Positions 23,929 to 36,575 of a stretch of 64,000 nt of DNA are shown in pieces. The position numbers and the translations under genes are program-made. A model generated the notes under the pieces. The model made no database searches, was not told the DNA's origin, and saw only the letters and a list, made by a program, of their open reading frames with translations. How positions within the stretch are numbered: position 1 is the first letter of the stretch; each line of letters opens with the position of its first letter. Source of the DNA: Amphiura filiformis (taxonomy: Eukaryota; Echinodermata; Ophiuroidea; Amphilepidida; Amphiuridae); assembly GCF_039555335.1 (NCBI RefSeq), contig NC_092631.1, positions 17,231,805 to 17,295,804 on the forward strand, in the 5' to 3' direction.

Positions 23929-25899
23929 CTGTTATAATTACAATGCTTCCTTTAATTCCAAAAAAAAAAAGGATTATAATCAACAACAATTTTGGTAAAT
24001 ATGACTTAATGGTGTCGACAGTTCTAATTTATTTTGTTCTTTTTACTAAGTGACAAAGTCGTTGGTACAGATGTGACTGTAAATCCTACATGTGTTTGAA
24101 ATGTGCAATATATTGTACATTTTTGGGACATCATTTTGTGGAATTTCAGAAGATTCAGTTCATTGTTTTTGTGTATTCAAGTTTAGTGTGTAATTGTAAC
24201 TGTAGGACGTAAAATAAAGACATCTTCCTCGAAATATGCTGGACTTGCGAGGTATCAATTACCCTGTGCAAATTTAAAAACGGGCTCCGATTTTAATTTA
24301 TTTAAACACCGAATACTTCATAAATAGAAACAAACAATGTACAGATTTTGCCCGTTTGTTTAGGTAAGCTACATGATCCAGTAAGATAATTGCATTATCG
24401 TTGGCGCGGTTTAAGTATGCTAGTGCTTTATATGCAAAACACTATGTGTGGGTGTTATAAGCATATAAATTGTCTGTTGTTTTTAATCCAGATGCGCAGT
24501 TTTTTAATGGATGGGATCAATGTTTTTTGTGCCCAGTTTCAAGCATTAAGCTATAGTAAACATTAATGACACTACACTCAAATAATTTTTCTGTCATAAG
24601 CGTTCCATTATTACACAAATATTGAAAGAAATAATTAATTACTTCACAGTGTGAGATAATACGTGAAACAATGATTCCGGTAACAAACTGAAAACAAATC
24701 GGTTTCTTGAAGCTATACACATAAGGACTCATAAACCGAGACTAAAACCGTGACTAAGGACTAGAAATAGATCCTATTTGGGACAACCTGCTGATGCTCA
24801 AGGGGGAGGGCACTACATCGTAACATCATATGACGTCATACTGTTAAACATATGACGTCGATATGTAAATGACAATCCGATTCTAGACAAGACATTGTCA
24901 TTACATAGTCCAACCACACTTTCGAATTGATCTTTGTCCAGGGTCAGGGATGGACAGTTGATTTCCCGGAGCGTATAACAGCTTTTTCAAAAAATTAGTC
25001 CCATCTCAATTTCTCTCTCCTGCCCCACTCTCACTAGCTACTGAAGTTAATTATTGCTTGCAGTAAGTTGAGTACGTTGAGTAACGATTAACTTATGAGC
25101 GTTTGTATCCAAGTTTGATTTGTATCTGTTTGTATCTTTCAATCACTCTTTCTGACTTTCTGTCTCTTCATTTTTCTTGTTCAATGTTCTTTTTGTCTTC
25201 TTGTTTGTTTCTTCAAGTTTTATACCTGAACTCTATGTTGTTGTTGTTGTTGTTTTCATATCCTTACTTGATTCGTGTTTTTATTATTATTATTATTTAT
25301 ATTTGATATTCAAAATTCGACGGAATGTTTCTGGAACATACTGGGCGAACCACCAATTTATACGCGGCTTCAAAATGATGAAATAGCACAATTTAAATAT
25401 CTCCTCGATTTCGCTTCAACTCACTCTAACATGATTACCTTGTAAAAATATACAGTATGAACACATCTTTGTGGCGCAATAAATACAATAGCACTGGTTA
25501 ATTCAGTGTTAATGACCACATCAACTGTTCAAAGCTATACCCATCCGGCTCAATCCCCGATGGATATTTAACATGAAATGCGACAGTTTCCAATCCGTTT
25601 AAACTAACAGGATGTCTTTCGGCAAACAAGAATTGCTATGTAATTATTTTGTTCCCTCTGGACGCAAGATGTCCGGGTGTATTCAACTCATTTAGTACTG
25701 TAAAATGCTTTGTATAGCTTGAAGAAAACATGTCAATTTTGCAAGTTGGTGATTATACAGCGTTTAAGGAACAAGAATATAAACCTTTAATGTTAAGTTT
25801 GCCTTGAACGTTATTAAAAACCAGGCAAGGGTCAGTAAACTCTCACAGAACAAGCTAAGAAACTCCTGAGTTTGTAAAGAAAAGCACAGACACTGTTGC

Positions 25900-26266
25900 T
25901 CTTGGTATAATGGAAATATGTGCTTATTTAAGCATCAAGCGGCAAGTTCGCGTAAAAATTGGCAACCAAATTAGTTTGGTTAATTCGGGTATGCTGAATT
26001 CAAATATTTTGTCTACCAAGCTATATTGGAATCCCGAGACCCTAAAAATGACCACAGTCCCTTGCATGTTCATATAAAAGGCAACAATCAAAAATGCTCA
26101 AAATTTAATTTAAAAAAAACCAAAGAACATGTCAAATTATTTGTCTTTGTCTAAGGATCACAAAAATGTAACATGTTTGCGTGTAGGACATAATTATAGT
26201 TACCAAGTTATGAGGTTCAGCAGGTCCAAGGTCAATACGGGGCTGAACAAAACACAAAATAAAACA
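25900..26266. mobile_element. Truncated copy of long-inverted-repeat element H (U2)
   Basis: It matches the left half of the U4 element at 60,570-61,484, starting at TATAATGGAAATATGTGC and stopping at GGGGCTGAA, where a deletion begins. The right arm is missing. U1 at 15,041-15,060 (TTTTGGTATTGTAATTCGCG) is the empty site. Confidence 0.65.
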
Positions 26267-26314
26267 CAAAATTGAACGAGGGAGGGATTTACAGCCCATT
26301 CGCCGTGAACGGTC
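26267..26314. mobile_element. Right-end remnant of MITE I in U2
   Basis: This short run, ending CCGTGAACGGTCAC then ATAT, is identical to the right end of the 49,190-49,648 element in U3. The rest was removed by the deletion that also removed about 2.2 kb of unit sequence. It shows that the U3 insertion was already present in the common ancestor of U2 and U3 at this point. U1 (16,720) and U4 (62,560) lack it. Confidence 0.75.
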
Positions 26315-28298
26315 ACATATATATTGGTCGAGTTTCTATAAAACTAATGGAAACATAACATGTATAGGCAGTTGAACCGGAGAAAAAAATCATGACAGGG
26401 CATACCTTCTTGTAATTTCATTTCATTGTGCCAGTGTGCGATGCGTGGTTCTTCTTCCCCTGTATACTGATATATAAAGAATAACGATTAAACATCATCT
26501 CGTGCGCAAGTTGGTAATGTTCGAATGTTTCTACATGTATATTCCAGTGTATGCATAAGCATCTTCCTTTCTTTGTACTATCATCGGTTGAAATTCCAGT
26601 CAACGGCGTACATTCAGTTCATCGTTCGTCACACATACGACCAATGATGGACCTATTATGATATTCCCCGAGGCGCATTACAGCTTTCACAAAACACTGT
26701 AAAAGATGTAACCTCACTTGATTCTTGTATAGGGTGATTGATGGACATGTTATTTTCCCGGAGCGCATTAAAGCTTCTTAACATTGCCCCCTTAAGAAAA
26801 ATATGTCCTATCTTACTTCCCACTTTTACCATTCTGACTATTACAGCTATACTAGTATTGTATTATTGATTTTAGTAAAAGAACTCAGGAAGGTTTTTTT
26901 TATCATGATCTTTTAACTATTTTTGCCGATTCTCTATTATTTTGCATCTTTCAATCACTCTTTGTGACCTTGTCTCTTCATTTTTTGTTAACTCTGTTTG
27001 TACCTAAGAAGCAATTTTAGACTTCTACGCTACTCAAATTTCACTCACCGGAGCGCTTTCACCGGGTCAACCGGCGTCTTCAGTGGATGTTATTGCTTTC
27101 ACCTCATGTTTGTACCTATTTGCACCTTTGATTCTCTGTTGTTGTTTGGTGTGCTTGTTGAATTCCGGTAGTCAGTGTCCTTTTTTATATAGGTATATGT
27201 CATTTGATCAAGGAAAATCAGTCGGAAGTAGGAAATATTTATTTTGAAATATAGCCAAACAAAGGAAATTGTTCCTTTCGTGTCTTATTGTTTCGGAAAC
27301 TCTTTAACTCCTCAAATCTATTGAACTGGTTGTTCAAATTTAATGTTTTTTTACTGCTGTTTACAAATCTATTACTTCAATAAGAATGTAATTGAATATT
27401 TCCGACATCAGACTGATTTTGCTTGATCATACTACATGAGAACGTTGAATTATTTGAAATACAAATAAACTAAACGTTTCTGAAGCAATCCTTGATCAGG
27501 TAATTTAAACAACCCTCCCATAAAAATAAATTACGCAATTCAGTCATATATCCACCAGAATGGATGTTTATCTACAGTTTTCCAATCCATTCAAACTAAA
27601 AGGATTTCCTCATAAACAAAACTATCAGGCTCTGTAAAATTGTGTTCTCTCTGGACGAAATATGTCTGGTGTATTCATCTCATTCAGTGCAGTGTAAAAA
27701 AATGTTGTTATCGCAAATGGCTTGAAGAAACATAGAAAGTGATTATGAAAAAAGGGGAGACAACAAGAGGCAGGAAAAGTACAAATAAAGCCTTTATATT
27801 AGCAAAGAGAAGACTTAGCTCAGAAATATTTTTACCTCGTATTTCGTAATCGATATGTGTTAAAACATTTTGATGGCTGCACTCACATTACTCACATTTC
27901 AATACATCTACTATAAGGAGTCACCAAGGGGAGAACGATAATTGAGCGCTTCAGCGCAAATTCTCCCCTCTTGCGCATTGCTGCATGGATGCTAGTCTGG
28001 CTATATCTATATTATTATTGCTCCTTGACTGGTTGACTTTGTGTCTAGCTCTCACTAGGACTAAACCTGTACAGTCAGCACAATATATAAAGGAGCAATA
28101 AATGAAACATAGCCTTAGAGCCAAAGTGAGGGTTGATTTCAAAAATCAATGTTACCACTACTGACCGCAAGGATGTTTTCTTCAATTTTAGATATCAGTG
28201 ACGGCAAATGATACAGAAATAACCACGTTATGAAACTAACCGATAAAAGGTACAAATTCAAAAGTTTCAACCTATTGGTATGTACGTATCATGTAGAG

Positions 28299-28968
28299 TC
28301 CAATACATACCAGGGTTTAATGTGCATCCCCCAAGACTCTACCAAACCAATTTTAGCTTCATTTTGTGGTCCTATAACACATTCAAGATGTTAAGAAAGA
28401 CTAAATCCCGGCACTTCGGCCATATTAAAGGTTAAAGGTCAAGAAAGTGGTAAAATGTGCCCAAATCTGGTTAACAAGAAAACCAAATTATTTCTCTCAT
28501 TGCAAGGATTCAGAAAAAGTATAGTTTCACTTATCTGCGACATACCGTTCTTGAGATGGAAGCAAAAAGTCCAAATATTTTTCAACGAAAATGGTCTCAA
28601 ATTGCTCGTCATGCAAAAATAAGTCAAAGAACGAATCATTTGCAGTATCTAAAATGCTTCGTTATTGACAAAATTGGCCAATAAAGGTCAATCCCCATTA
28701 CATGTACAGCCTATTGACAACAAACTATGTTGTGATGTTTTCTAGGTAACGAAACGAAACATCCTACATGATTACAACTTTTCCTTCTTGTTTTTACATG
28801 ACAAGCAAATTGACACCAATTGCGTTGAAATCGGAGCACTTTTAATATGTTTCGAACGGTATATCGCAGGTAGGTCAACTGTGTTGACCTTTAACCTTGA
28901 ATGTGGCCGGAGTGGCAGGAATTATTTTTGTTAATATTTTAAATGTGTTATAGGACCATAAAAGGAAG
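28299..28968. mobile_element. Long-inverted-repeat element E, U2 copy
   Basis: Almost identical to 18,714-19,384, including the same shortened right arm (ends at GGACCATAAAAGGAAG). The truncation therefore predates the U1/U2 duplication of this part. Confidence 0.72.
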
Positions 28969-29370
28969 ATAATGCATGCATAAGTCACCAAAGATTTCAG
29001 TAATATCATAATGTATTGATATAAAGAAGTATATAATACACGTAATAACGGTTTGAAAGGTGTGTCATTAATCAAATCGTCCAAGATCCCTACGAATAAC
29101 ACAGATATGTGCCAAAAATTAGGCTTTTTGAGGGACACAATGTTTGGAATTTCGAAAGATGCAGTTCGTGGATTGTATGGCATAGTTTTGAAGTGCATGG
29201 AATCAGGTTTGGTTTGTCCTAGAATTGGAATTGTGCAACCTAAAATAAACATCTTCCACGATATTAGCCGGACACTTTGCAAATATATACAGTCTTCAAT
29301 TTGACTGGCTTACCTTGAACGGATACAATGAATTTTTAAAATATTGTTTTTGTTTCTGTATAATGCTTCT

Positions 29371-30030
29371 GTCACACTACACCGAATAGGTCTTCCGTAC
29401 AAGAAACGGATGGTATTTTAGTAAATCCGTTGTTGTTCGTCAATGATCGTTTTATGTTCTTTTTATGTCCTGCTATCATCCGCCAAATGCGTTTCGTGTT
29501 AGGTGATGTTCGTTAAGTCCGTCGACATGCACAAAACTTGAAACGGAGTGTACCGAATACACATGTTCGGTATTTATCCGATGTGTGTTCGTATGGTGCT
29601 GAATATTGCCGGAGTTTGTTCGCTCTCCTTTCGTTCATGTTCGTTCTTTGTTCGTTGCACTCGGCCCGTGTTCGTTGCAAATACGTTCCTGTCAGGCCTT
29701 CACCACCGGATAGCATATTTTTGCATTCGGTGATGTACGTTGACCCAGACCGTGTTAGTGTCACACTACACCGGATCGGTCTTCCGTATAAGAAACGGAT
29801 GGTATTTTAGCAAATCCGTTAGTGTTCGTCAATGTTCGTTTTATGTTCTTAATATGTCCTGCTATTATCCGCCAAATGCGTTTCGTGTTAGGTGATGTTT
29901 GTTTAGTCCGTCGACAATACGTTTCAAGTTTTTTGCATGCACAAAACTTGAAACGGAGTGTGCCGAATACACATGTTCGGAAGTTGTCCGATGTGTGTTC
30001 GTACAGTTCTGTATATATACCCTGGGTTTG
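29371..30030 (+). repeat. Tandem pair of a GTCACACTACACCG repeat, 389-bp period
   Basis: A unit starting GTCACACTACACCG, then GGTCTTCCGTA.AAGAAACGG, is present at 29,371 and again at 29,760. The first copy is full length. The second runs to about 30,030 and carries an extra GTTTCAAGTTTTTTGCATGC palindromic piece against ACAAAACTTGAAAC. Open frames on both strands reflect the CG-rich repeat and are not credited. Confidence 0.8.
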
Positions 30031-31036
30031 TTCGTTATTCTTTCGTTTATATACCGCAGGTGTTTGCAAGGTTTCGCAGGTGCTTGTGCCGGATGTAGGC
30101 CTATGGCGAACATGTGCATCAATCATGGGGGGGGGGGGGTTTCTGAAGGGTGTGTGACGCAATATCATATTTCCCCCAGTACTTTAGTGACTGACAAGTA
30201 GAAAAAAGGGGGAAAGGAGAGAAAAAGAAAAGAAAGTGAGAAAATTGAAGAGAGAAGAGAAGAGAAAAGTTAAATTACACGTAATTTAGTAGGCCTATGC
30301 ATGTAAGTAGTATTGAGCATGTTGAGGGAGGGGCACTTTCTGAAGGGTAGAGGACGCAATATCAAATTCCTACCAGTTTTAGTGATTGACAAGAAAGAAA
30401 AAAGAAGAGAAAACATGGAAAAGGTTAAATTGTATGTTATTGAGTAGGCCCAGGATAGTATATAGTAAGCTTAAGTATAGGCCTGTGATTATTATAGGTA
30501 GTGCTTTAAATGTCGTTCCTTGGCCCAAAAGCCTGTGAAAATTACTGCCGGCCCGTCGATATGTAGGGCCCGTGAAATTTTGTCACCAAAATCAGTATTT
30601 TAAGACGGGCTTAGGTCTATTACTGACTTTAACATAATCAATCCATGCATGTTTTACCTGAAATTACGAGTCTGAAGTCTGATATCTTAAAGTGTCAGTG
30701 GATCAGTGTAACATTTTAAATTTTGCAAATTCAGTTCGGGCCTTCTTTGTTTTTTGTTTAAGGCAATAATAGTGTAAAAATGATGCACCAAAAACAATTG
30801 TCCAAATTTTCCATTTTTAAAACTAAATTTTTACACAATAGGCCCAGGCCTAATAGGCCCTACAGTCCCCATGCAAATGGCTTCAATTGGACCTTCATTT
30901 TGAAAAATGGACAAAATTACAAACATTATTTTGCTTGAATTTGCTTCTGTGTTGAAATTTGAAAATTAATGCAAATTTATACATATGCAAGGCATGGAAG
31001 GAAATAGCATGTATACAGGACCAGACCAGCGATACA
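30031..31036. other. Non-coding, purine-rich and poly-G stretches
   Basis: Holds a G-run at 30,127-30,139, a GAAAGAGAAAAG-rich stretch (30,190-30,270), two related sentences near 30,140 and 30,340 (TTTCTGAAGGGT.G..GACGCAATATCA), and TAGGCCTA-type words. No gene is supported. Confidence 0.45.
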
Positions 31037-31037
31037 C

Positions 31038-31393
31038 CCCCGGGGGGGGGGGGGGTAATCAAGTTTGGTTTTGGTAGGGACGTGCTGCTGAGATTTTGGA
31101 AGTAGACCCATAAATATACCAATTTTTCAAAAATTTGGACCCATTGATATACCAAAAGTCACAATTTTCGGCCGAATTTACCCAAAATTGTCTTAGTTTT
31201 TACAAATTTTGGCTAGATTAAGGAAAAATTGGGCTGTTTTCCGAAAAAATTGAGAAAATTTTGAAAAAGGACCCATTCATATACCAAAATAGGCTTTGAA
31301 AAAGGGGTCATTGATATACCAGAAGGCTGAAAATGCTACCCATGTTTGCGGCACGTCCCCGTATGGTCATTTGTACTGAGTACCCCCCCGGGG
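31038..31393. mobile_element. Element with CCCCGGGGGGG ends and ATACAC duplication
   Basis: CCCCGGGGG...TAATCA on the left faces TGAGTACCCCCCCGGGG on the right. Inner arms share GGGACGTGC(T/C)GC. ATACAC (or up to ATACACCCC) flanks both ends, at 31,032 and 31,394, so a target duplication of 6-9 bp is visible. The interior repeats a GACCCATT.ATATACCAAAA sentence in both orientations. Non-autonomous. Confidence 0.75.
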
Positions 31394-31450
31394 ATACACC
31401 CCACCCCCAATCGGAGGCGCATAGCAACAACAGGACTGGTCGATTCTAAG

Positions 31451-31830
31451 GGGCTGTGAAATAATTATGTGTACCCCCGTTGTGGTGAATTATCAAAGTG
31501 GTCTGCCAAAAATTGCTTGCCCCCCCCTTTGGCCATGGCAAACAAATCTTTGCCCCTCCCCCTTTTGATGTACCAAAAAACCTTTGCCCCTCTTTTGCAA
31601 AGTTTTTAATATTTGAACGTGTTCCTAATGTTTTCCTACACCTTTTTAGGGTGTAATATAGAAACGGTGCCCAAAGTACTTGTGCCCAAAATCGCTTGAC
31701 CCCCCCTTCGACCTGGCAAAATTGCTTGATCCCCTTTCGACCTGCCAAAAAGCTTCCCCTTTGGCCTGCCAAAAAATCTTTGCCCCTCCCCAATTCGCCA
31801 CCCCGGGGTACACATAATTATTGCATCACC
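31451..31830. mobile_element. Element with AATAATTATGTGTACCCC ends and C-rich minisatellite core
   Basis: The left end GGCTGTGAAATAATTATGTG and the right end CACATAATTATTGCATCACC are inverse copies. Between them is a degenerate tandem of CTGCCAAAAATCTTTGCCCC-like sentences of about 25-30 bp. Non-coding. The minus-strand frame through it is repeat-derived. Confidence 0.7.
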
Positions 31831-32520
31831 CTCTCATGTGTGAGATTTTAACCTTGGTGTGATATTTACTACATATAACTTGGTGTATGTGTGATTTTAC
31901 TACCTTGGTGTGAGAGTGGGAGAAAGCTGGTGCCAGAATGTGGAAGTCTCTATCAGGCTGAATACATGAGTTGGTAGCCTAGCCCTGTCCCTGTCTGAAC
32001 AAAGGATACCTTTTGACCTATACTGCATTAATTAGGCATCCTAGAGATATAATTGTGACATGGAATGCCAGAAATAGACACTTTTGGGCAAGTTATCAAT
32101 TTGAGTGTCTTACAATACAGATATTTTGCTCCACAACACCGTTTTCCACAATGGACATTCCTAAGCGAAGATATTGAGTTCGTAAATGGTACATGTATTA
32201 TAAAATTGGAAATTGAGGTATCGGCCTTTAAAAATATTGTTGACAATGTTGAGATTAGGAATGACCTTGAAAGATATCTGGGGTTAATACAAAATGCCAG
32301 TTATATTCCGGTCTGAAATTATGAGACAGTATTTTAAACATTAATAACATCACCAATTTGCAACAAACCCAAATTGTGAAAAAATCACCCCTATTTCTCC
32401 ATTTACGATCCCGTCCCATCTCCTTTCGATATACCACATCACAATGACTATTTACTTTTTATTCCTTGGGACCAGAGGAACAACTTGATTAAAAAGTGAT
32501 AATCATACCTTTGATCTTAA

Positions 32521-34369
32521 GGGGGTACTACACCCCTTACCAATTTTGTGTCTATTATAGCACACTGGTAACAGGAAAACCGGGAGGGGATTATGAGAAT
32601 ATTAAGAGGGCGGTATACCATGATTACGGACGGGCCGGACCCGTGCTGGGGTCACAATGACATGTAAATGAACGGCCTAAATAGTAAAGCAGACGAAACA
32701 CAAGTTGTAGAATGTTCACAGTTCTCATATTATTATTTCTTTCCATCAATGGATTCCATCAACAGCAATAGCTGTCTACACAAAGTCGTAGTCAAAGCCG
32801 TAAGTTAATACAATGTTTTTGTGTGGACTTACGTGCTGTAATGAGGGATAGAAATGACAAGGCATTTATACATAAGCTTACAAAGGAGTGGACAAATGCC
32901 TACCTGTTATTTAGGCCTAAAGTTTAACGCAACCTAGCAAGATACAGAAAGGGAGTCTTTAAAAATAGAGGGTGTTATTTTATTGAGCACCAGGCCAGCC
33001 GACCTCAAGCATTAAATACCTATTCAAAAACATGCATTAAATATCACGCGGCTTATGCCTAGGCTTCTTCATGCCTTAGACATGCGTGCATACAGTATTG
33101 AAATAATGATAATTTGGCAAGACTCCATTTGCGTTCATGCGGGTTGTTTATTATTTTAGATGTTCAAATGTTGACACAGGAAGATTTTGATTTATAATAA
33201 TGAGGGGGATGTTATTTAGCTTAAAAGTACATGGCTCGGTTCTATGACAGAGATATGGTTCACTACAATGGCTGAGGTACAAGCTTAACCGATGCACGCA
33301 CACTGCATAGGCCAAACAGTCTATGCTAAGCTTAAACCAAATATTAATCATCTTAAATGTGCATTGACACCTTGGAGCAAAGAAGCTCTCATAAATGGGT
33401 CGCACGGCTGAAGATACCAGATATTATACAGCAAAGACTCAACCTTTTGCACAGCCATTGTAGTAACCACATCTCCATCACGAACCACAGGGGCCTATCA
33501 GCCTCCATATCATCAGCGAGCGGGCTTACAATACATAAAAAGTTACATGTCCAGATTTGATTTAGTCATTAATTAGGCCTAAAATTTAGTACCAAATACC
33601 GGATTTGGCAGGGCCACTACCGGCATGGCAGTGGCTTTTCTAACCCTTTTTACATCTCACCTGCAGATCTTCTGTCTGTTGAAATTGAACCCAAACTGTA
33701 AATCTAAATTGAGCTAAAATAAAACTATGTCTCACACGAATCAAGTCTGCCACCGGAATGACGCTACTTGTTTTAAAAAAGCGACGCCAAAAGTCTGTCT
33801 CATTGCTCATGCGCAACTCCTCAGAATTAGCTGATTGGTTTAGCGCGGCAACTTCTAGCCAGGTTGACTCCGCCCACAATAATATAGTGGGCGTATGATC
33901 GTGCCAGGGCAGCGCGGACATCATTGTAGTTGATTATGCTGAAATTTAAGGCCTACTTGTAGGCCTATTAATTATCTGATCATGTTGAATTTTAAGGTCT
34001 ACATTTATATTAAAGAATTATTTAGTTAACCAGCACATTTATACCACACATTATATAGAAATATAATACGCCTACGATAATTTAAATACATTTAACATAA
34101 AGGGCCAAAAGTAGCTTCATTACATTATTGATCAAATACTGGTTTTCCCTCATTTTTGACTGCAACTCCACAACTGCTGTCTGTGCCGAAATAAAATTTC
34201 CAGTGCAGTAGTTGTAGTAGTCCTTGCACCTATATTTATACATCTTACTTGTCACCAATACGCTATAATTTTTGAGAAAAATGCAAAAATAGGCACAAAA
34301 TTGGACAGGGGTGTAGTCTGAGACGAATACCAGGGACGAATATACCTCGTATCAGGGTGTAGTACCCCC
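32521..34369. mobile_element. TTAA-flanked element with GGGGGTACTACACCC ends
   Basis: TTAA at 32,517-32,520 and 34,370-34,373 borders perfect 15-bp inverted ends, GGGGGTACTACACCC and its reverse complement. A 1.85-kb length with TTAA duplication is typical of piggyBac- or Kolobok-type DNA transposons (known), but no transposase is visible, so it is probably non-autonomous. The interior includes TAGGCCTA-rich sequence and a C/G-richer part at 33,600-33,930. Confidence 0.8.
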
Positions 34370-34876
34370 TTAATGACTCAATTTGTCTACAAACCCTTCT
34401 CCATCACTTCTGAAGCAAAAAATATAAATTGGTACACAACTTCAAGTTCATGGTCATACTGGGCCGGTCCTCAATGATCTGTATCCCTGATTATACTTGC
34501 TGAAGTTAGTATCAATTCTTGAATGCTGGTAGTCTGGTACGCACTTTATTAATTAATACCATTATTGATAGTTGAATTTATGACAAATACATTGGTTGAA
34601 AAGTCCATTGAATAATCAACAAGAATATGTATGGTATGTTCTCATCTTTCGATTTAAATTAACAGGTCCATTTTCCAAATCATCATGCACGCCCCTGTAA
34701 AACAAAAAAATAATAACAAGAATAAATATATTAAAAATCTTAAATTAAATAGAAAATATGTTGACATGTTTTTAAATAGGTCTGATCAAAACTGCCAACA
34801 TGAATTTACCCAGTGTGGCCATATGTGTAGATCATGACATGCAGCGGTGTAGCCAGCCTTTCAGTGTGAAGGGACA

Positions 34877-34969
34877 TTTGTATTCATGTCATACTCTATT
34901 AACGATTTCAAAATGCATTGAATTTGAATGCATTTTGAAATCATTAATAGAGTATGACATGAATACAAA
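34877..34969. repeat. Near-perfect 93-bp palindrome
   Basis: TTTGTATTCATGTCATACTC at 34,877 continues for about 43 bases and is mirrored up to 34,969. The centre is at about 34,923. Only one internal C/T difference and a few central bases fail to pair. As RNA this would form one long hairpin with almost no loop. Confidence 0.9.
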
Positions 34970-35584
34970 TTATCAATTTTCATATTAAAAATAAAAAACA
35001 TCTTGAATTTTTTTTTTTTTGGTCAACCATGAATGATCCATGATCTAGGTCCAGGGACACTCCAAAACCGATTTTTTTTTTTTTTTAATTTCTGAATTTT
35101 TTTTGCCACAAATGATTTAATAAAAAGAATAAAAAACAAAAACAAAAAAACATTTAGTGAGTATGCCTAGCCTATTCCCGATCCCTCATGTTCGCTAAAA
35201 AGATTGTGCCCGAGTCAGCGCTCAACTTTACTATACTAGACCCTGCTAACCTACCTGCCTATGTCGAATGGTGTCCTTGAATTGTATCTTCACAGGAATC
35301 CAAGATTGAACTTATTACATCGAACCATGGAAGTGATCAAACCATTTTACACATAGATCTCCATTGATATCTTAGTCACCTGTAAACCAAACACACACAA
35401 AAGCAATAAATAATGCAGGATTTGCCAGTTGCATTGAAAGCTATTGAATGGGGACTAATTTATCATGTACCTGGTACATGCCTCTATGTAGCCTGGTATA
35501 TACAGATTACAACTGGTGGCTACACAGATTAGAACTCTGTCAGTTTCTCTAATCACAACACCCTCACCCTGAGGCTCCAGGTAA
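34970..35584. other. Non-coding with A/T homopolymers
   Basis: Several T and A runs (35,010, 35,072-35,105, 35,125-35,150) and otherwise unremarkable AT-rich sequence. No gene is seen. Confidence 0.5.
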
Positions 35585-35732
35585 CACATGGGGGAAAATG
35601 GTAAATCACACATATTTAGCAGCATTTCTTCTCATTTTTCACAATTTTGCAGAATTCAGCAGCCTGTCGTTATGATTTTAGAAAATCTGGCTGTTTTTTT
35701 GTGATCTCCCATTTTTCCCCATGCGACATGGG
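35585..35732 (+). repeat. Dispersed repeat CACATGGGGGAAAATGG, copy 1
   Basis: About 150 bp shared with 37,234-37,383: CACATGGGGGAAAATGGTAA, then ATTTAGCAGCATTTCT, then AATTCAGCAGCCTG, ending in a GTGATCTCCC...ACATGGGG phrase. The second copy has a TTTTAACAGATT insertion. Confidence 0.8.
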
Positions 35733-36232
35733 GTCTTGTTTCAGATCATGATTTTACATTTGAAATCACTCGAAACGTTCAAAATCGCTCATATTTTCAA
35801 GCACTGGAATCTCAAGGCAGCAAATGTGTAGGATATAGCTCAATTGTGGCTCCAACTTGTATATTTTGCATAGGGTTCAATGTAAAATTAAAACTTCACA
35901 TGCATTTTTCTGAAATTCCAAGTGCTTTTTTCCTCTGGCGTCAAAACAATGGACTTGATTCCGGATTAAAGTTTCTTGTGGAAGATGTCCTGCAGGTTGG
36001 GGAGTATGGAATTCAAATCAGGGCAAAAACTCAAATATAGTCACTCAAATATTAAAAAATAACACAGAAAGCTCATAAACAGCAGCACACAACTTTTAAT
36101 GAATCATTCAACATAATTTTTGTCTCATCAAGTCCTTAAAATGAAAAAGTTTTGAATCTGATATAGGCCTATGCCACATTTCGGTTAAATGCACTTGAGC
36201 AACAAAAACGTATGCCTTTTATTTCTTAATAT

Positions 36233-36483
36233 GTGACCGTTCACGGCGAATGAGCCGTAAATTCCTCTCCCGGTCAATTTTGTTTTATTTCATGTTTAAC
36301 AAATATACATCATAAGCTTTAAAATGGTATATCATTTGACTTCAAACGATACCCAAAAGCGGGGTTATAGTTTGTTAAACTTTGCTCCTTCAACGACATT
36401 GAATACGTCATTCGTACACATTTTACGCTGTAACTCAGAATACAATTTAGGGAATTTACGGCTCATTCGTGCTGTACGGTCAC
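36233..36483. mobile_element. MITE I (GTGACCG ends, ATAT flanks), short copy
   Basis: GTGACCGTTCACGGCGAATG at the left faces CATTCGTGCTGTACGGTCAC at the right. ATAT flanks both. The interior matches 46,590-46,710 (AACTTTGCTCCTTCAAC) and 49,480-49,570 in inverse orientation. No coding. Confidence 0.85.
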
Positions 36484-36575
36484 ATATGTTATTTATAATT
36501 ACAAAATCTGGCTTTGTTACACTCAGGAAATTATTTTTGTAACTTAATAATTTGTTTTGAGATGAAAAAAATGAA

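Larger units (their letters stand above)
8946..24751 (+). repeat. Tandem unit U1
   Basis: One copy of the large unit, phased on GACTAAGGACTAGAAATAG-like sequence. Markers in order: CGACGGAATGTTTCTGGAAC (about 14,449), CATAACATGCATAGGCAG (about 16,767), TTCTCCCCTCTTGCGCATTG (about 18,375), TTGGAATTTCGAAAGATGC (about 19,559), AATCAATAACACTCAC (about 20,627), GATGGCTGCACTCATATTTC (about 22,720). Copy-specific additions are the 9.2-14.2 kb block and the 19,813-20,496 element. From 17,000 to 19,760 it is almost identical by eye to 26,590-29,345 in U2. Confidence 0.9.

Noticed and set aside
19200-29300. Haplotype duplication in the assembly as the cause of the U1/U2 near-identity
   Set aside because: Different fixed insertions and graded divergence across four units make a pure artefact unlikely, although it cannot be excluded for the 2.7-kb near-identical part without read data.
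34877-34969. microRNA precursor
   Set aside because: The stem is too long and too perfect with almost no loop, and there is no flanking conservation to judge by. It is kept only as a palindrome.
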